This document shows positions 22,384 through 34,116 of a stretch of 64,000 bases of DNA, piece after piece. The number at the start of each line of letters is the position of its first letter. Within the stretch, counting starts at the first letter, position 1. Made by a program: the position numbers and the translations under genes. Location of the stretch: contig JACEVL010000021.1 in the NCBI GenBank assembly GCA_020284085.1, forward strand, positions 425,001 through 489,000, given 5' to 3'. This DNA comes from Aporrectodea caliginosa. Its lineage: Eukaryota > Annelida > Clitellata > Crassiclitellata > Lumbricidae. Under the pieces are notes generated by a model. The model had not been told where the DNA came from. It worked only from the letters and a program-made list of their open reading frames with translations, and did not search any database.

Positions 22384-22605
22384 CTGGCGCAGCTACAGGA
22401 GCCGGGCCGCCGCATGACGGAGGCAACGGGCGACCCCCGTGAGACAACTTATCTCTTCCAACGCTTGTCGGTTTGCACACAGCGCTTTAACGCCGTCGCT
22501 ATCAGGGGTTCTTTTGAGCAGCACGTTGGGGACGAGAACCTTTAACACATTTCTATAATAGTTTCTTAGAGCCTGAGGGATCATTTTACCTCGGGCAAAG
22601 CAAAA
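22384..22605 (+). mobile_element. 5'-truncated 3' end of an RLE-type non-LTR retrotransposon (copy 1)
   Basis: A unique-sequence island inside (AAT)n. Frame: ATGDPRETTYLFQRLSVCTQ then RFNAVAIRGSF and a stop, which is the C-terminus of the polymerase seen in copy 3 (ETSYLFQR and RFNAVAFRGTF when its frame is followed). The 3' end GATCATTTTACCTCGGGCAA corresponds to GATCATTGATACCTCGGGCA in copy 3. Both ends pass directly into AAT repeats, which are the likely insertion target. Confidence 0.82.
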
Positions 22606-22934
22606 ATAATAATAATAATAGAAATAATAATAATAATAATAGAAATAATAATAATAATAATAATAGAAATAATAATAATAATAGAAATAATAATAATAAT
22701 AATAATAGAAATAATAATAATAATAATAGAAATAATAATAATAATAGAAATAATAATAATAATAATAGAAATAATAATAATCATAGAAATAATAATAATC
22801 AAAGAAATAATAATAATCATAGAAATAATAATAATCATAGAAATAATAATAATCATAGAAATAATAATAATCATAGAAATAATAATAGAAATAATAATAC
22901 AAATAATAATAGAAATAATAATAATAATAATAGA

Positions 22935-22968
<34 letters not shown>

Positions 22969-23328
22969 GAAATAATAATAGAAATAATAGAAATAATAAT
23001 AGAAATAATAATAATAATAATAGAAATAATAATAATAATAATAGAGATGAAAAAAATAATAATAATAATAGAAATAATAATAATAATAATAGAAATAATA
23101 ATAAAAATAATAATAATAATAATAGAAATAATAATATCAATAATAGAAATAATAATAATAATAATAGAAATAATAATAGAAATAATAGAAATAATAATAC
23201 AAATAATAATAATAATAATAAAAAATAATAATAATAATAATAGAAATAATAATAATAATAATATTAATAATAATAATAATAATAGAAATAATAATAATAA
23301 TAATAGAAATAATAATAATAATAATAAT
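22606..23328. repeat. AAT microsatellite field, second part
   Basis: Same (AAT)n with ATAGAAAT interruptions. 22785-22880 has a variant AATAATAATCATAGAA unit repeated about six times, which recurs at 23600-23645 and 25690-25760. Confidence 0.97.
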
Positions 23329-23548
23329 CTCAGCAGCGACAGGCGACCAGCGTGAAACCAGTCATCTACTACAACGCCTATCAGTGGCCCTACAAATTGG
23401 AAACTCTCTATCTGTTTTAGGCACCACAGATTGCAACAACACTGTAGCCAAGGAGAATGACAGCTTATAACAATATTGAAAACAGTTACTTTTAATCAGT
23501 CTGTACATAAGTTTGTGTTGGCTTTATGAAGAAATAAATTTGGCATAA
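23329..23548 (+). mobile_element. 5'-truncated 3' end of an RLE-type retrotransposon (copy 2)
   Basis: A second island in AAT repeats. Frame: ATGDQRETSHLLQRLSVALQ then IGNSLSVLGT, homologous to the C-terminus of copies 1 and 3, followed by a 3' UTR ending GAAGAAATAAATTTGGCA. Its 3' UTR differs from the other two, so it belongs to a different subfamily that chose the same target. Confidence 0.8.
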
Positions 23549-23776
23549 TAATAATAAAAAAAAAAAAAATAATAGAAATAATAATAAATAGAAATAATAA
23601 TAATCATAGAAATAATAATAATCATAGAAATAATAATAATCATAGAAATAATAATAATAGAAATAATAATAGAAATATTAATAGAAATAATAATAGAAAT
23701 AATAATAATAATAATAATAGAAATAATAATAATAATAATAATAGAAATAATAATAATAATAATAATAATAATAGAA
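23549..23776. repeat. AAT microsatellite field, third part
   Basis: (AAT)n with the ATAGAAAT and AATCATAGAAAT variants, ending at the 5' junction of the longest retrotransposon copy. Confidence 0.97.
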
Positions 23777-25655
23777 ATAACAGCCTGCATAGAGATCGCA
23801 TGCTGCTGGCCTTGGACGAGACCGCGCCAGAGCTTACACCGTACAGCCGACTCGCATACGCAGAACCCACAATACTACAATTTGGAAGATACACACTGCT
23901 CTCGCAAGTCGGTCCCCAACAGGGCGACCCATTGGGACCGCTGCTGTTCTGCCTGCCATTGCAGCCGATCCTGCAGAGCTTGTCTTCAACGCTAACGCTG
24001 GGTTTCCTGGACGACCTATCGTTGGGAGGAGCATTGGCCGCAGTAGCAGAAGACATTAAACAGATAGAGCACGAATACGGCTTGATGGGACTGCAACTCA
24101 ACCGTGAAAAGTGTGAGATCATCACACGATCGGACGAATGGATGGAACATCCGATTCTGCAGCAATTTAGACCCGTGGCCCCGGAAGAGGCTTGTCTCCT
24201 GGGAGCACCACTGTCGCCGGAAGAAGCTTTAACGACATGCCTAGAATTCAGATGCTCCGAACTGACACTGGCAATCTCAAGACTGGAAATCATTGCCAAA
24301 CATGACGCGCTGGTCCTATTAAGAAACGCGCTCTGCTCTCAAAAAGTACTACACACTCTGAGATGCTTCCCTTGTCATGAACACCCTCTACTAGACAAAT
24401 ATGACGAAATACAAAGAAGAGGCCTTTCCTCAATCTTAAACATCAACCTGAACAACACACAATGGTGCCAAGCGTCTCTACCAGTCAAATTGGGAGGACT
24501 GGGCATACGTCGGGCTGCTTCGCTTGCGCTTCCCGCCTTCCTGGCTTCCGCTGCGAGCACCCGCGTCCTCCAGTCCTCCATGCTGGTCCACGATCGAATA
24601 AACCCTGACGAGCAGGTGGAACTGATGCTGCAACGATGGAATGAAGAAACTCAGACAACACCATCAAACAATCAAGCAGAAGAAACTCAGACAACACCAT
24701 CAGACAATCAAGCAGAAGAAACTCAGACAACACCATCAGACAATCAAGCAGCTTACAAACAAGCCTATTGGGATAGACCACTAGTGAAGAATGTGAAGGA
24801 CTCAATGACTGAATCATGTAACGACACATACCATCAAGCAAGACTTAAAGCGGTAGCGGCGCCCCATGCTGGCGACTGGTTATTCGCACTCCCGATGTCA
24901 TCATGCGGGTTGCGAATGGATGACGAGACAATCAGAGTGGCTGTGGGTCTCAGACTTGGATCGACGATATGCGAGCCCCACACGTGCCCATGCGGGGCTA
25001 GGGTTGCTGCAGACGGTTCACATGGGCTATCATGTGGCCTAGGTCCTGGTCGCATAGCAAGACACGTGGCCTAGGTCCTGGTCCCATAGCAAGACACGCG
25101 ACCATAAATGACCTCATAAGCCGAAGTCTCGCACAGTCTGGAATGCCAAACATCAAGGAACCACCAGGACTTTCACGAACGGATGGCAAAAGACCCGACG
25201 GGATGTCATTGATTCCGTGGCGAGGGGGGGCGCAGCCTCTTATGGGATGCCACCATAATAGACACGGTCGCTCCATCATATCTGCATGCGACGGCTGCGG
25301 CGGCGGGGGCAGCAGCAGAACTGGCGGCCATGAGAAAGAATGCTAAATACGACCACCTGCTGGCCAACCACCATTTTGTCCCCTTGGCCTTTGAGACCCT
25401 TGGCCCTATAAACAACAGTGGACTGGACTTTATTAAGGACCTGGGAAACGTTTGACACTAAGTTCTGGAGATATTAGAGAAACATCTTATCTTTTCCAAC
25501 GCATGTCTACCACCATCCAACGCTTTAATGCTGTTGCCTTCCGAGGTACATTTGCCCAACCAGACACTGCCGAGTGAGTTGCCGTTCCAGACCACCATCA
25601 GTAACATCTCCAGATATTGTTTGGATCGCCTGAGGATCATTGATACCTCGGGCAA
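23777..25655 (+). mobile_element. RLE-type (R2/R4-Dong-like) non-LTR retrotransposon, 5'-truncated (copy 3)
   Basis: The copy keeps the second half of the reverse transcriptase, the zinc-knuckle and the restriction-like endonuclease. It starts abruptly in the palm domain after AAT repeats and ends CCTCGGGCAAAAAAAA before AAT repeats. A 37-base tandem duplication near 25040-25100 adds a stop, and the G7 run near 25225 shifts the frame. A 36-base in-frame unit (EETQTTPSNNQA) is repeated three times at 24646-24752. R4/Dong elements are known to insert into TAA repeats, which fits the flanks here. The clade assignment needs a phylogeny. Confidence 0.85.
23800..25074 (+). pseudogene. Reverse transcriptase / endonuclease ORF remnant
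   Basis: The 424-codon frame carries QQGDPLGPLLF (about residues 40-50) and the catalytic FLDD (69-72, equivalent to YxDD). It goes on with a thumb-like region (LPVKLGGLGIRRAASLALPA) and a CCHC knuckle CEPHTCPCG...HGLSC near the end. The next frame (25032 onward) continues with the endonuclease signature GKRPDGMSLIPW. After the G-run shift, LLWDATIIDTVAPSY supplies the second acidic residue. This domain order (RT, CCHC, PD...D) defines the RLE class of non-LTR elements. The N-terminus and the start of the RT are missing, so it cannot be functional. Confidence 0.85.
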
Positions 25656-25657
25656 AA

Positions 25658-25832
25658 AAAATAGAAATAATAATAATAATAATAGAAATAATAATAATCA
25701 TAGAAGTAATAATAATCATAGAAATAATAATAATCATAGAAATAATAATAATCATAGAAATAATAATAATAGAAATAATAATAGAAATAATAATAGAAAT
25801 AATAATAGAAATAATAATAGAAATAATAGAAA
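25658..25832. repeat. AAT microsatellite with ATAGAAAT interruptions
   Basis: Continues the same AAT/GAAAT array downstream of the retrotransposon and changes without a break into the hexamer arrays that follow. Confidence 0.95.
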
Positions 25833-26015
25833 TAATGTCAATGTCAATGTCAATGTCAATGTCAATAATAATAATAATAATGTCAATAATAATAATAATG
25901 TCAATAATAATAATAATGTCAATAATAATAATAATGTCAATAATAATAATAATGTCAATAATAATAATAATGTCGATGTCGATGTCGATGTCGATGTCGA
26001 TGTCGATGTCGATGT

Positions 26016-26091
<76 letters not shown>

Positions 26092-26186
26092 CACGATCAC
26101 GATCACGATCACGATCACGATCACGATCACGATCACGATCACGATCACGATCACGATCACGATCACGATCACGATGATGATGATAG

Positions 26187-26232
<46 letters not shown>

Positions 26233-26290
26233 CAACAACAACAACAACAACAGTCATCATCATCATCATCATCATCATTATCATTTTCTT
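25833..26290. repeat. Serial hexamer/trimer microsatellites in register
   Basis: Successive blocks: (AATGTC)n, an 18-base AATGTC plus (AAT)4 unit repeated about six times, (GATGTC)8-9, (GATGAC)12-13, (GATCAC)14, (GAT)n, (AATA)n, (AAC)n, (ATC)n. Each block differs from its neighbour by one or two bases of the unit while keeping a three-base register. The repeats are open in all frames, without coding meaning. Confidence 0.97.
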
Positions 26291-27540
26291 TATTATTTCA
26301 AACGGACAAACGCAGTATGATTACAGTGTACAGTTATGCAATAATAATAAATGGTAATAATAACAATAATAATAATAATAAATGGTAATAATAACAACAA
26401 TAAAAATATAATATAATGATAAAAAAATTACAATGGTAATAAAAGAGTGACATGAATAGCATATTTATAATGCGAAGCAAAAAACACATCACTGAAATGT
26501 ATTCTAATTATAACCTCTAATTGCTATGTAGATAGTCCAAAAATTCCCTAGTTCTTGACTTCCTTCATAGTTTATCAACATCACAGAGAACTGAATTCAA
26601 TCTGTTGTTCAGAAGACACTTCAAGGTAACGATGGGTCATTTTTCTAAAAGATTCTCTTACGCATGAGTGGATAGACTGTTATCTATTTCCATTTCTGTG
26701 CGACTTTGTCAAGATTTTCGCTGTGTGTGAAATTGAGTTGGCATAGTGCGAAGTTAACGAATACTCATATCCTGCTTGCGTCAACACTTTTGATGGCTAA
26801 TTACAAAATTCCTACTTGGAAACTTTCTTGGTTAAACATAAACTAACGATTAAAAAACGCAGTATCGACTGAGGCTGAGTGTCTTCTTTAGAGGGAATTC
26901 ACACGCATTCACAACATAACAGTTTCGATATAAACTAGCTCCGTAAACAATATTACATAATATAATAGATCCTTTAACTTATTATAGGCACAAAATTACT
27001 TCTCTTTCACTTTCACTTTTACTTCCTAAGATACTTAGTACTAAAATTCCACCCAGGTTGCGGAATACGTCGACCGAATATAGGTTGCGACACGAAGGTT
27101 AAACCATGAGGCAAATTTCTAGAGGCTGGTGTAATCTGACAATTTCGTGGACGACAACGTATAGAGAGCTCTACCTACTTATAATTTCTTATATGAAATC
27201 ACAGTTGAATGTAAACCCACCAACAAAAGCAGCAATCAAACAGAGATGAACTGCAGGGTAAAATAGCTTCAAAGTTTCCTGAAGATGTTTGAGGTTCGAG
27301 ACGGTAGAATATGTCCTTTAAAATTAGCCCGTGAGAGTGAAACTAATTCCTAAAAGGTTCCAAAATAATGGCGCGATGCTGTATAGCATGAATTGCATCA
27401 GGCATCTTCCTGGATTCTTCCAAGGCAGTGGGTTTGAAACTGTGGTAAGAGCACAGACTCAATTTGATGATTTAATTGCAATGGTCACAATGAACTACAG
27501 ACTGCATAAAAAGTAGCTTTAAATAAAACTTAATTAATCT
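26291..27540. other. Intergenic, no gene recognised
   Basis: AT-rich, with small ATGGTAATAATA direct repeats at 26340-26430. A short frame at 27331-27516 has no recognisable motif. Confidence 0.4.
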
Positions 27541-28012
27541 AGGCAGTTGCCACTTGCATCAACTCCGCTTCATCCGCCAGTCACTTCCGCCTCATGCGAC
27601 CACTACCCTGGTCCATGCTCTGATCTGTAATCGGTCGACTTTGGTAATGCCTCTAACATTGACCGTTCCTCTACTAATGTCTTCAAGCTTCAGTCTATCC
27701 TTAACACCGCCGCCCGTCTATAAGCCTATGGGTGGCATCCCGTGGTTTGTCCATATTTTTCGTTCGGGACTCCCTTCAATGGCTGTCTGTTCATCAACGC
27801 ATCCAGAATTACCTCCAGGCGCAACTCCTTTGACTGCTCTGCTCCGCCATATTTTAACGACCTTTTGCACTCTGATCTTCCTCTGCATGTTCGGGTTTCC
27901 GTTTGGCCGGTTGTCCCATGGCCTCCGAATGGCTCCGTATGAGCACCGCTACGACCCAGTCCAGAAGTTTGCTTTAGCTGGCGATCGTTTCCTTCAGTCT
28001 ATCTGCTCCTCA
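27541..28012 (+). mobile_element. Decayed LINE 3' fragment upstream of cGLR copy 2
   Basis: QLRFIRQSLPPHATTTLVHA is the block that precedes the C-terminal region of CR1/L2-type LINE polymerases. Later frames give LNTAARL-like and CSAPPYFNDLLHSDLPLHVR blocks, so several frameshifts have accumulated. It ends within about 20 bases of the conserved acceptor region of cGLR copy 2 and therefore lies in its presumed 5' intron. Confidence 0.72.
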
Positions 28013-28031
28013 GTGAGTTTTAAAGATGTAG

Positions 28032-28047
28032 GTGTTTTTCATTTAGG
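28032..28047 (+). promoter_or_regulatory. Conserved splice acceptor before cGLR copy 2
   Basis: GTGTTTTTCATTTAG/G precedes the ATG, as in copy 1. The acceptor has survived although the gene is broken and a LINE sits just upstream. Confidence 0.65.
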
Positions 28048-30972
28048 ATGGCGCAATATATGGATAAATCGAATGAAGAACTGGCATCTGCATTCATCGT
28101 TGGCACATGTCAGATGCTTCCAAAGTCGTCTCCTGTTCTTTCTGATCACATGCATGACTTAAACGGATCGCCGAACCCTGCATCAACACTGTATTTGATA
28201 TTTTGTGGCAGCCATGCGGAGTTCTATATCCGACCGGTGAATACATGCATTGGTGACATCGATTACTTAATCGCCCAAACTGATGAACTGGCGTTCACTG
28301 GTGATTATTTGGTGTTGCCAAATGATTTCAGTGGCCTATCAGATACGATCGAGTGCTACAAGATTGAATCATACGACATGTATCCAGGTTTTGCTCGATT
28401 ACGATTTTGGGGGAAAGTGATCTTTAATTGGAAACATAAGAAGTACGAATTTAACCATGCAACTCTTAAAAATAGCTACTACTTGCTCCTAAATATAGAT
28501 CGTATTGCAGATGCGTATAACCCTGGTACACTTGTAAGAGAAGCCTTGCCAAATATTATAAGTGGTCCAGCAATTAAATGCCAAACAGATACTGGTCATT
28601 TTTTCGCAAGAGATGCCGTCAAAAGCGTATGGTGTCCTCAGTGGCCTAAAGAAGCCCAATGTTGGCTTAAACGACATAGGAATCACGGATGGCCGACGAT
28701 TGATACAATCACCGAAGTTGTAAAAAATGGCTGTCATCTTGTCTATGTTCAGCATCGTGCTTGTAGAAAGGATCAAGCACAGTGGAGATTGTCATTTTCA
28801 GTCGCAGAAATAGTTTTACTGCAGAGTTGGACTCAAATTCAACAGATTGTCTATCATTTGCTGAGATTCTTTGCAAAGAGAGAATTGATACAAAAGGATT
28901 GTCCAAAGGAAGATGAGGTTCTCTGTCCGTATCATTTAAAGACGCTGATGTTATGGACTTGTGAAGAGATGTCACCCGAATGGTGGAATTCTTCTTCTGT
29001 TATTGCGATTTGCTGTGAGTTATTGAGAAAGCTTTCAAAATGGTTGAAGAAGAGATACTGTCCAAACTATTTTATTCCTGAAGCAAATCTATTTCATGAG
29101 CCCTCGAACTCCACAATGCTTCATCAGATCGAAAGACGACTAAATGAATTCAAAAATTCTGGTATTCTTTGTGATTGGTTCGTAGAAAAGTACATACTGT
29201 CATTTATTCGGAGACATTCCAAGCATATAAGAACAGTGTTCCTACATTTTGTGGATTACATGTTTCCTCTCTTTGAATTTTGGAGAGTGAGTGAATTAAA
29301 ATCACTGGATTTATTATTTGTCTCAACTTTCATATATTCTCACAGGAACAGTCGTCCTATAATAAAATGGAAGTACAGTTCAGGACTGCGCCTGAGCTTC
29401 CAAATTGGATCTAGTTCAAGATGCCTTGAATCGAAAACACACAGTGAACTGATAGATCTTCCAACAATGCAGAACGTGTCATGTTTCACGTACTATGACA
29501 TCTTACTGTATATTTTGCATACTGCATACGGTTTAAACTGCGGAGAGATTTCATGGGATAGTAGTCTCTTTGTTGAATTTTTCGCTGCAATTTCGATAAC
29601 ACCAAAATATGTAAGATCTCAGTATCATAACTTTCCGAAAGCGTACACAGAGCAAAGTAGTCGATTTCAATTCCTGCGTGCTCAGCATCTCATGAAAAAT
29701 CTAATTGGATCAACTAGCCGTCCAGAATGTCAACTTTTGTTTCTTATGTCAAAAGAGTTTCTAAGAAAAACGTTTAAGATTATGATGTTTCTAAATCCAA
29801 CGGCATAGCTCCTGGAGCTTTTGCGTACTTGGCTGCTCTCCATTTTGCCACATCAGAATACCAACAAGCAATACGCTTCTGCTTAGCAGTCCTCGCAGAT
29901 CAGACATCTCAAAGTAATAAGGAAACACTGAATGCAGGTTGTTTGTTGTTTATTGACGATGTCGCAAGAATCGTTGGATTGTGTGTACTTCAAAAGAAGA
30001 TTACTGACAATAATCGTCACTTAATCAACAGGAAGCTTTATCTGGATCTGCGCCTTTCACCAGAGGTGTTTGCTCAATATCTAATTGTATTATCTGCCGA
30101 AAGAATATCCAAATATTTGGAGTTTAATCATGATTTGCCACGTTCAGAATATCCTATGGATGAATACTTGAAGGCTCTAACGAAGCCGAAATATATTATT
30201 TCGACGAACTCAGGTACCCATTTCAACATTTCTACATTTACCGATGTAGCTTCATTGGCAGTTCTCATTTCAATGCCGCAAGAGAGATCGTTTATCGTAG
30301 AACAGATTTTCTTACAAGACCAAAGCTACAGATATGAATCCTTTGATAGTTAAAGAAACAGTAATTGATGTTCTAATGGATTATGCCTTAGAAAATATGA
30401 AATCATTCTACAGTGTGATCCGAAAAGACTTTGGCATCCAGTGCAACACAATTGACTGCTATCGTGCTTTGTACCTTTACAAGTGTCGCCAATACGATGA
30501 AGTGTTGCAATGTGAACGAATTCTTCATGAGCCTGATCTTCAGAGCGATTTGAAGGAATTTTCATTTGCGAATGTTTTGCTGTTACCACCACTTGACTCT
30601 TATTTCGATAGAGACGTACAGTCGTTGCTTGGATTTCACACACTCTTTTATTATTTATCCCCTAGGATTGACGATTTGGGAAAAGTTGAGTTAAATGACG
30701 AATCAACGTTTGAGCACTGCTTTGCCCGACTTGTGTATTATTATAGATGGGAACTCTTGTTTTTTCTTCAACTTCGTTACTCCATTAAATGTCACTATTT
30801 CCTTGGTAGACATTTTCTCGCAAGATATTTGAAACTCAGATGTTGCATCGACTGTAATCTTCCATATACGAAAGCGATGACTGAATTTGCTGTTAAGGAA
30901 GTGAATTTTCCGTTTGAGCACATCATTCGCAGATATCTGCTACTGAAATTTCGTATTATAATTAAACAATAG
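28048..30972 (+). pseudogene. cGAS-like receptor, copy 2, broken by frameshifts
   Basis: A full-length relative of the other copies. The first 586 codons (28048-29808) are intact and keep GS (54-55), DID (70-72) and the third Asp (189, in ARDAVKSVWCPQWP), plus the whole Mab-21 lobe. One base is lost near 29775-29780, giving a stop at 29806. The frame resumes at ATSEYQQAIRF and runs to about 30225. There an insertion of roughly 45 bases with partial repetition of CATTTCAA shifts it again, and a third shift lies near 30330. The rest (30334-30972) is intact apart from a small in-frame loss at LQCERIL. Assembly errors could explain single shifts but hardly three. A truncated protein with a complete catalytic core is still conceivable. 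Confidence 0.85.
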
Positions 30973-31470
30973 TTCAAGCGTTTCAGAATAAAAGCTGTTT
31001 CTCGTGATATGTGATGCTGAATACTGAAACTCATTTCTATCGTATTGTCTCATGACCTGGTTTTCGATGGTTATCGACGGTGAGCTAATCTAGTCTAGAA
31101 AGGTTTTTCGCCGTTCTTGTGTGAATACTTAAGGGTGGAAAAGCCCAATCTCTTTGCCATTGAGGTATTAGAAACTCGGCCTGTAGTCTCTGCAGAACCA
31201 AACAGTGAGCAAGTGTGATCGCAATGAACAGAAGGCCGTTGCTGTATTCTTGTTCTACGCCAAAAGGAGGGTGACATTGGACTCTGCTGCATCACAGCTT
31301 CTAACGTGTATGTCCTCTCCTTCTATCTCTGCTGCAGTCCAGATCTTGCCTATACCCCGTGATTCTCTGATAGGCAACTAGATAGAAAACCTTCTGGACT
31401 AGACCGGATTTCCATAACTTTGACAGGTCGATAACGGCCACTTTATGAAATATTTTTAATGAGCGTGGCA
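30973..31470 (+). repeat. 3' flank of cGLR copy 2, homologous to that of copy 1
   Basis: Shares AATAGTTCAAG, CGTGATATGTGAT, TCTAGAA(A)GGTTT and ACAGAAGGCCGTTGCTGTA with 20747-21180, in the same order. A (TAAG)n run follows at 31549-31562. Confidence 0.65.
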
Positions 31471-31562
31471 GCAAGTAGGCCAATAGGCCTAGTTTCATTC
31501 TTTGCAAAACAATCTGTTATTGAAGGTGAAAAGTCACCATACATATAAGTAAGTAAGTAAGT

Positions 31563-32204
31563 GTATTCTTTATTATACCAATTGAATATCAGCACTTTGA
31601 TGTACATACATTTATACACATTTGGTTTGTCGTGAATTGAAATCCAGGTTGTGGAGGAAAGACGGAACAGTGGTTCGTTTCCCATTAATTGCGCCGTTCA
31701 CGTTCACCGAAATGTAAAAAAAAATACTTCCACTAAGGAAATCAGTTGACCGTGACAACCGGTGTAGCCCATAAAATCGTGTCACTGCGTGTTATTAATC
31801 AATTCAGCGTCGTAACACTTTTGAGTCATCATCGGAAGTTATGGATACAGTCAAAATATAGACTTTGGTGGCGATTGCAATGATGCCTATAACATTGGGT
31901 TTCTTCTTTGTTAGTTTAGCAATTGCAAGTATAGTTGTAGAGGTAATCCTGTAAGCTGCATTCCGATTCCATCTGGACTGGTCGTTATAATCACCTTGTC
32001 AATGGATATAGCCTCTCTACTTAAGAATATAGGCTTTCAGTCTGACAGTTGGCAGACGCACGTGAAAACTCACGTGACTGACGATAGGGCATATAAATGA
32101 CTGACGATAGGGCTATATAAATGATAGCCCTTGAAGCAGAGTGGCATAGACAGAGATAAAGATTGGATCCAGAGGGTTGGTTACGCCTGAATCCTCTCTC
32201 GTTT
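31563..32204. other. Intergenic
   Basis: No gene recognised. A 24-base unit (TGACTGACGATAGGGC.ATATAAA) is tandemly duplicated at 32072-32121. Confidence 0.4.
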
Positions 32205-32296
32205 CGTGGGTCCTAACGTGTGTCATCTTCTTAATAAATATCGACAGCGGAAACGAGTTGTCTCTTTGTCTGTCTGTCTGTCTGTCTGTGTCTGTC

Positions 32297-32347
<51 letters not shown>

Positions 32348-33540
32348 CTCTCTCTCTCTGATACCTCTCTCTCTGCCAGCGGCCATTCAACATCCATCTG
32401 ACGTCGCTACAATTGGTGGAGAACCATTTTGTTTTTCATTAAATTGACGATGATTAGATAAGATGATTACCGTCATCATCATTGGCACCAACACCATCGT
32501 CGTCGTCCTCATCATCATAGTCAACATCTAATAATAGAATTTGTCGTAAGTTTTTAAAATTCTTATATTGGTGCAGGAGTGGAAGACAAAGTATTGACAT
32601 TCTTTGTAGGAACATCTAAAATCCTTTCGAAGTCCAAATCTAAAGGTTTTCAGTGTTTCTGTTTTTATTAAACACCAATAACAATGACTAAGCATCAGTC
32701 GATAGCGCTGAACAATTGAGCGTGAATGCGTGTCCTAGACGGCAGGGTCTGCCTGTCTCAGACCTAGTAGTACGTAGTGACTCCTTCCGAAGTATTATCG
32801 TATTGTCACGCAATCAGATAATATGTCTGAAAGACAGCAGAAAATGAATCAACTTTTGCATCAGGTTGTAACTTCAAAGGTGCGCAGTGTAGGTCTAATT
32901 ATTTTATGGTCCTCTTATGTACATTTGTAGAGAACATGCAAGTTCAGAGGGTTTTTAGAAGAATGTTGTGACAGTAGGGCTAATTATAAAATGAGAGCAG
33001 ACAGATACACCATCAAAGAATTAAGAGCATGCAGTCATTAAGTTGCAATATAGTTTCCACCTGCTTGATTTGCTGTTCACGCGATTCAACGGTTCTGTGG
33101 CAGGCTTTTGAGTTCTAAATATAGAACATGATAACATAGAAGATTAGTAATGCATCTGAGAACGTGAAACTGAAAATTGACATAGGCATGAGCAAATTGT
33201 ACGGGACATTTCTCTCACTAGTTGGCGCTCCAAACAGAAAGTTTGTGTAATTCTAGTCTAAGTAAAATTGACACGAAGCGCAGGCAATCACTGCCTTATT
33301 TTTGCTTATGTTCCCCGCAAGCGAAAATTACGGATGGCTGTAGCCTAATGATCAAATACACTAAGTAGAGTCATAAGCGCAGGAGGTGGGTCAGAGGGCA
33401 CTCGCTCTCCAAAATTTCAGGGTACCTCTTTCAGGCAAGTGGACGCCCGGAAAAATGCTCAACAAACTATTCAAAGTTCAAAATTCTGTAGCACAGCGCG
33501 CAATCTCCCAGTCCCAACTTGCCCGATTTGGAATAGTATG
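32205..33540. repeat. Inverted-duplication arm, block B' (right copy)
   Basis: Reverse complement of 4096-5555. It runs from GTCCTAACGTGTGTCATCTT through the TCTG microsatellite, the GTCATCATCATTGG stretch and GCTTATGTTCCCCGCAAGC (33304) to CCCAACTTGCCCGAT (33513). Confidence 0.82.
32262..32372. repeat. TCTG/TC microsatellite in block B'
   Basis: TCTGTCTG followed by TCTCTC repeats, the counterpart of the GACA repeats at 5328-5500. Confidence 0.95.
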
Positions 33541-34116
33541 GTAGGTACTAGATCGCAAACCACCGCAACATATACGCACTAATCATGCGATTATCAACAT
33601 TGAATGTACGTGCAGCCAGAAATGAAGTTGTACAATTGCAGATGAACGACATTATTGAGACTTTTGGTAGAAGCGTGAGTAGCCTAAGATGGAAGGGCCT
33701 GCAGGCTGCAGCTGAATAAGCACGACGCTGTCTAATAGCCACCCCCGTTGCATACGACCAAGAATCAATCTTGAGCAACTGTGAATGATGGACTTTCTCA
33801 AGGTCCCTAAACAGTTTCCATCTCAGTGCAGGCTCGAACCCATACACTCCGCGTAAGTTGACGTATCTCATATCGTAAATTGCTTGCTGCCAAGTAGATC
33901 ATGTATTCCTATTCTTTTTTGCTTTTAGCCAATATATGTAACAAACAGCTACCATTTTTAAGGAAAAAAGAATTTTCAATATTTTTCTCATAAATATGGA
34001 AAATATCAGTTAATGTGTTTTTACTTAGCTTTGAAGACCCTCGATATCACCCAATAAATGTTAAAACAACGCATCTGCATAAAATAGTATTTTATTGTAG
34101 AACAATTCAGCAATTT
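33541..34116. other. Intergenic insertion in right arm, first part
   Basis: No counterpart exists in the left arm. A minus-strand frame of about 100 codons (33548-33871) shows no recognisable motif. Confidence 0.35.

Noticed and set aside
21831..23140. Long Ile/Tyr/Leu/Asn open frames of 90-210 codons
   Set aside because: They are readings of the (AAT)n microsatellite and are open in several frames on both strands.
25525..26284. Frames of alternating Asp/Val, His/Asp or Ile/Val up to 241 codons
   Set aside because: Translation of hexamer microsatellites; no non-repetitive part.
28048..30972. cGLR copy 2 as a gene with two short introns at the frame breaks
   Set aside because: No GT-AG borders fit at the breaks, the offsets are 1 base or a small insertion, and no other copy has introns there.
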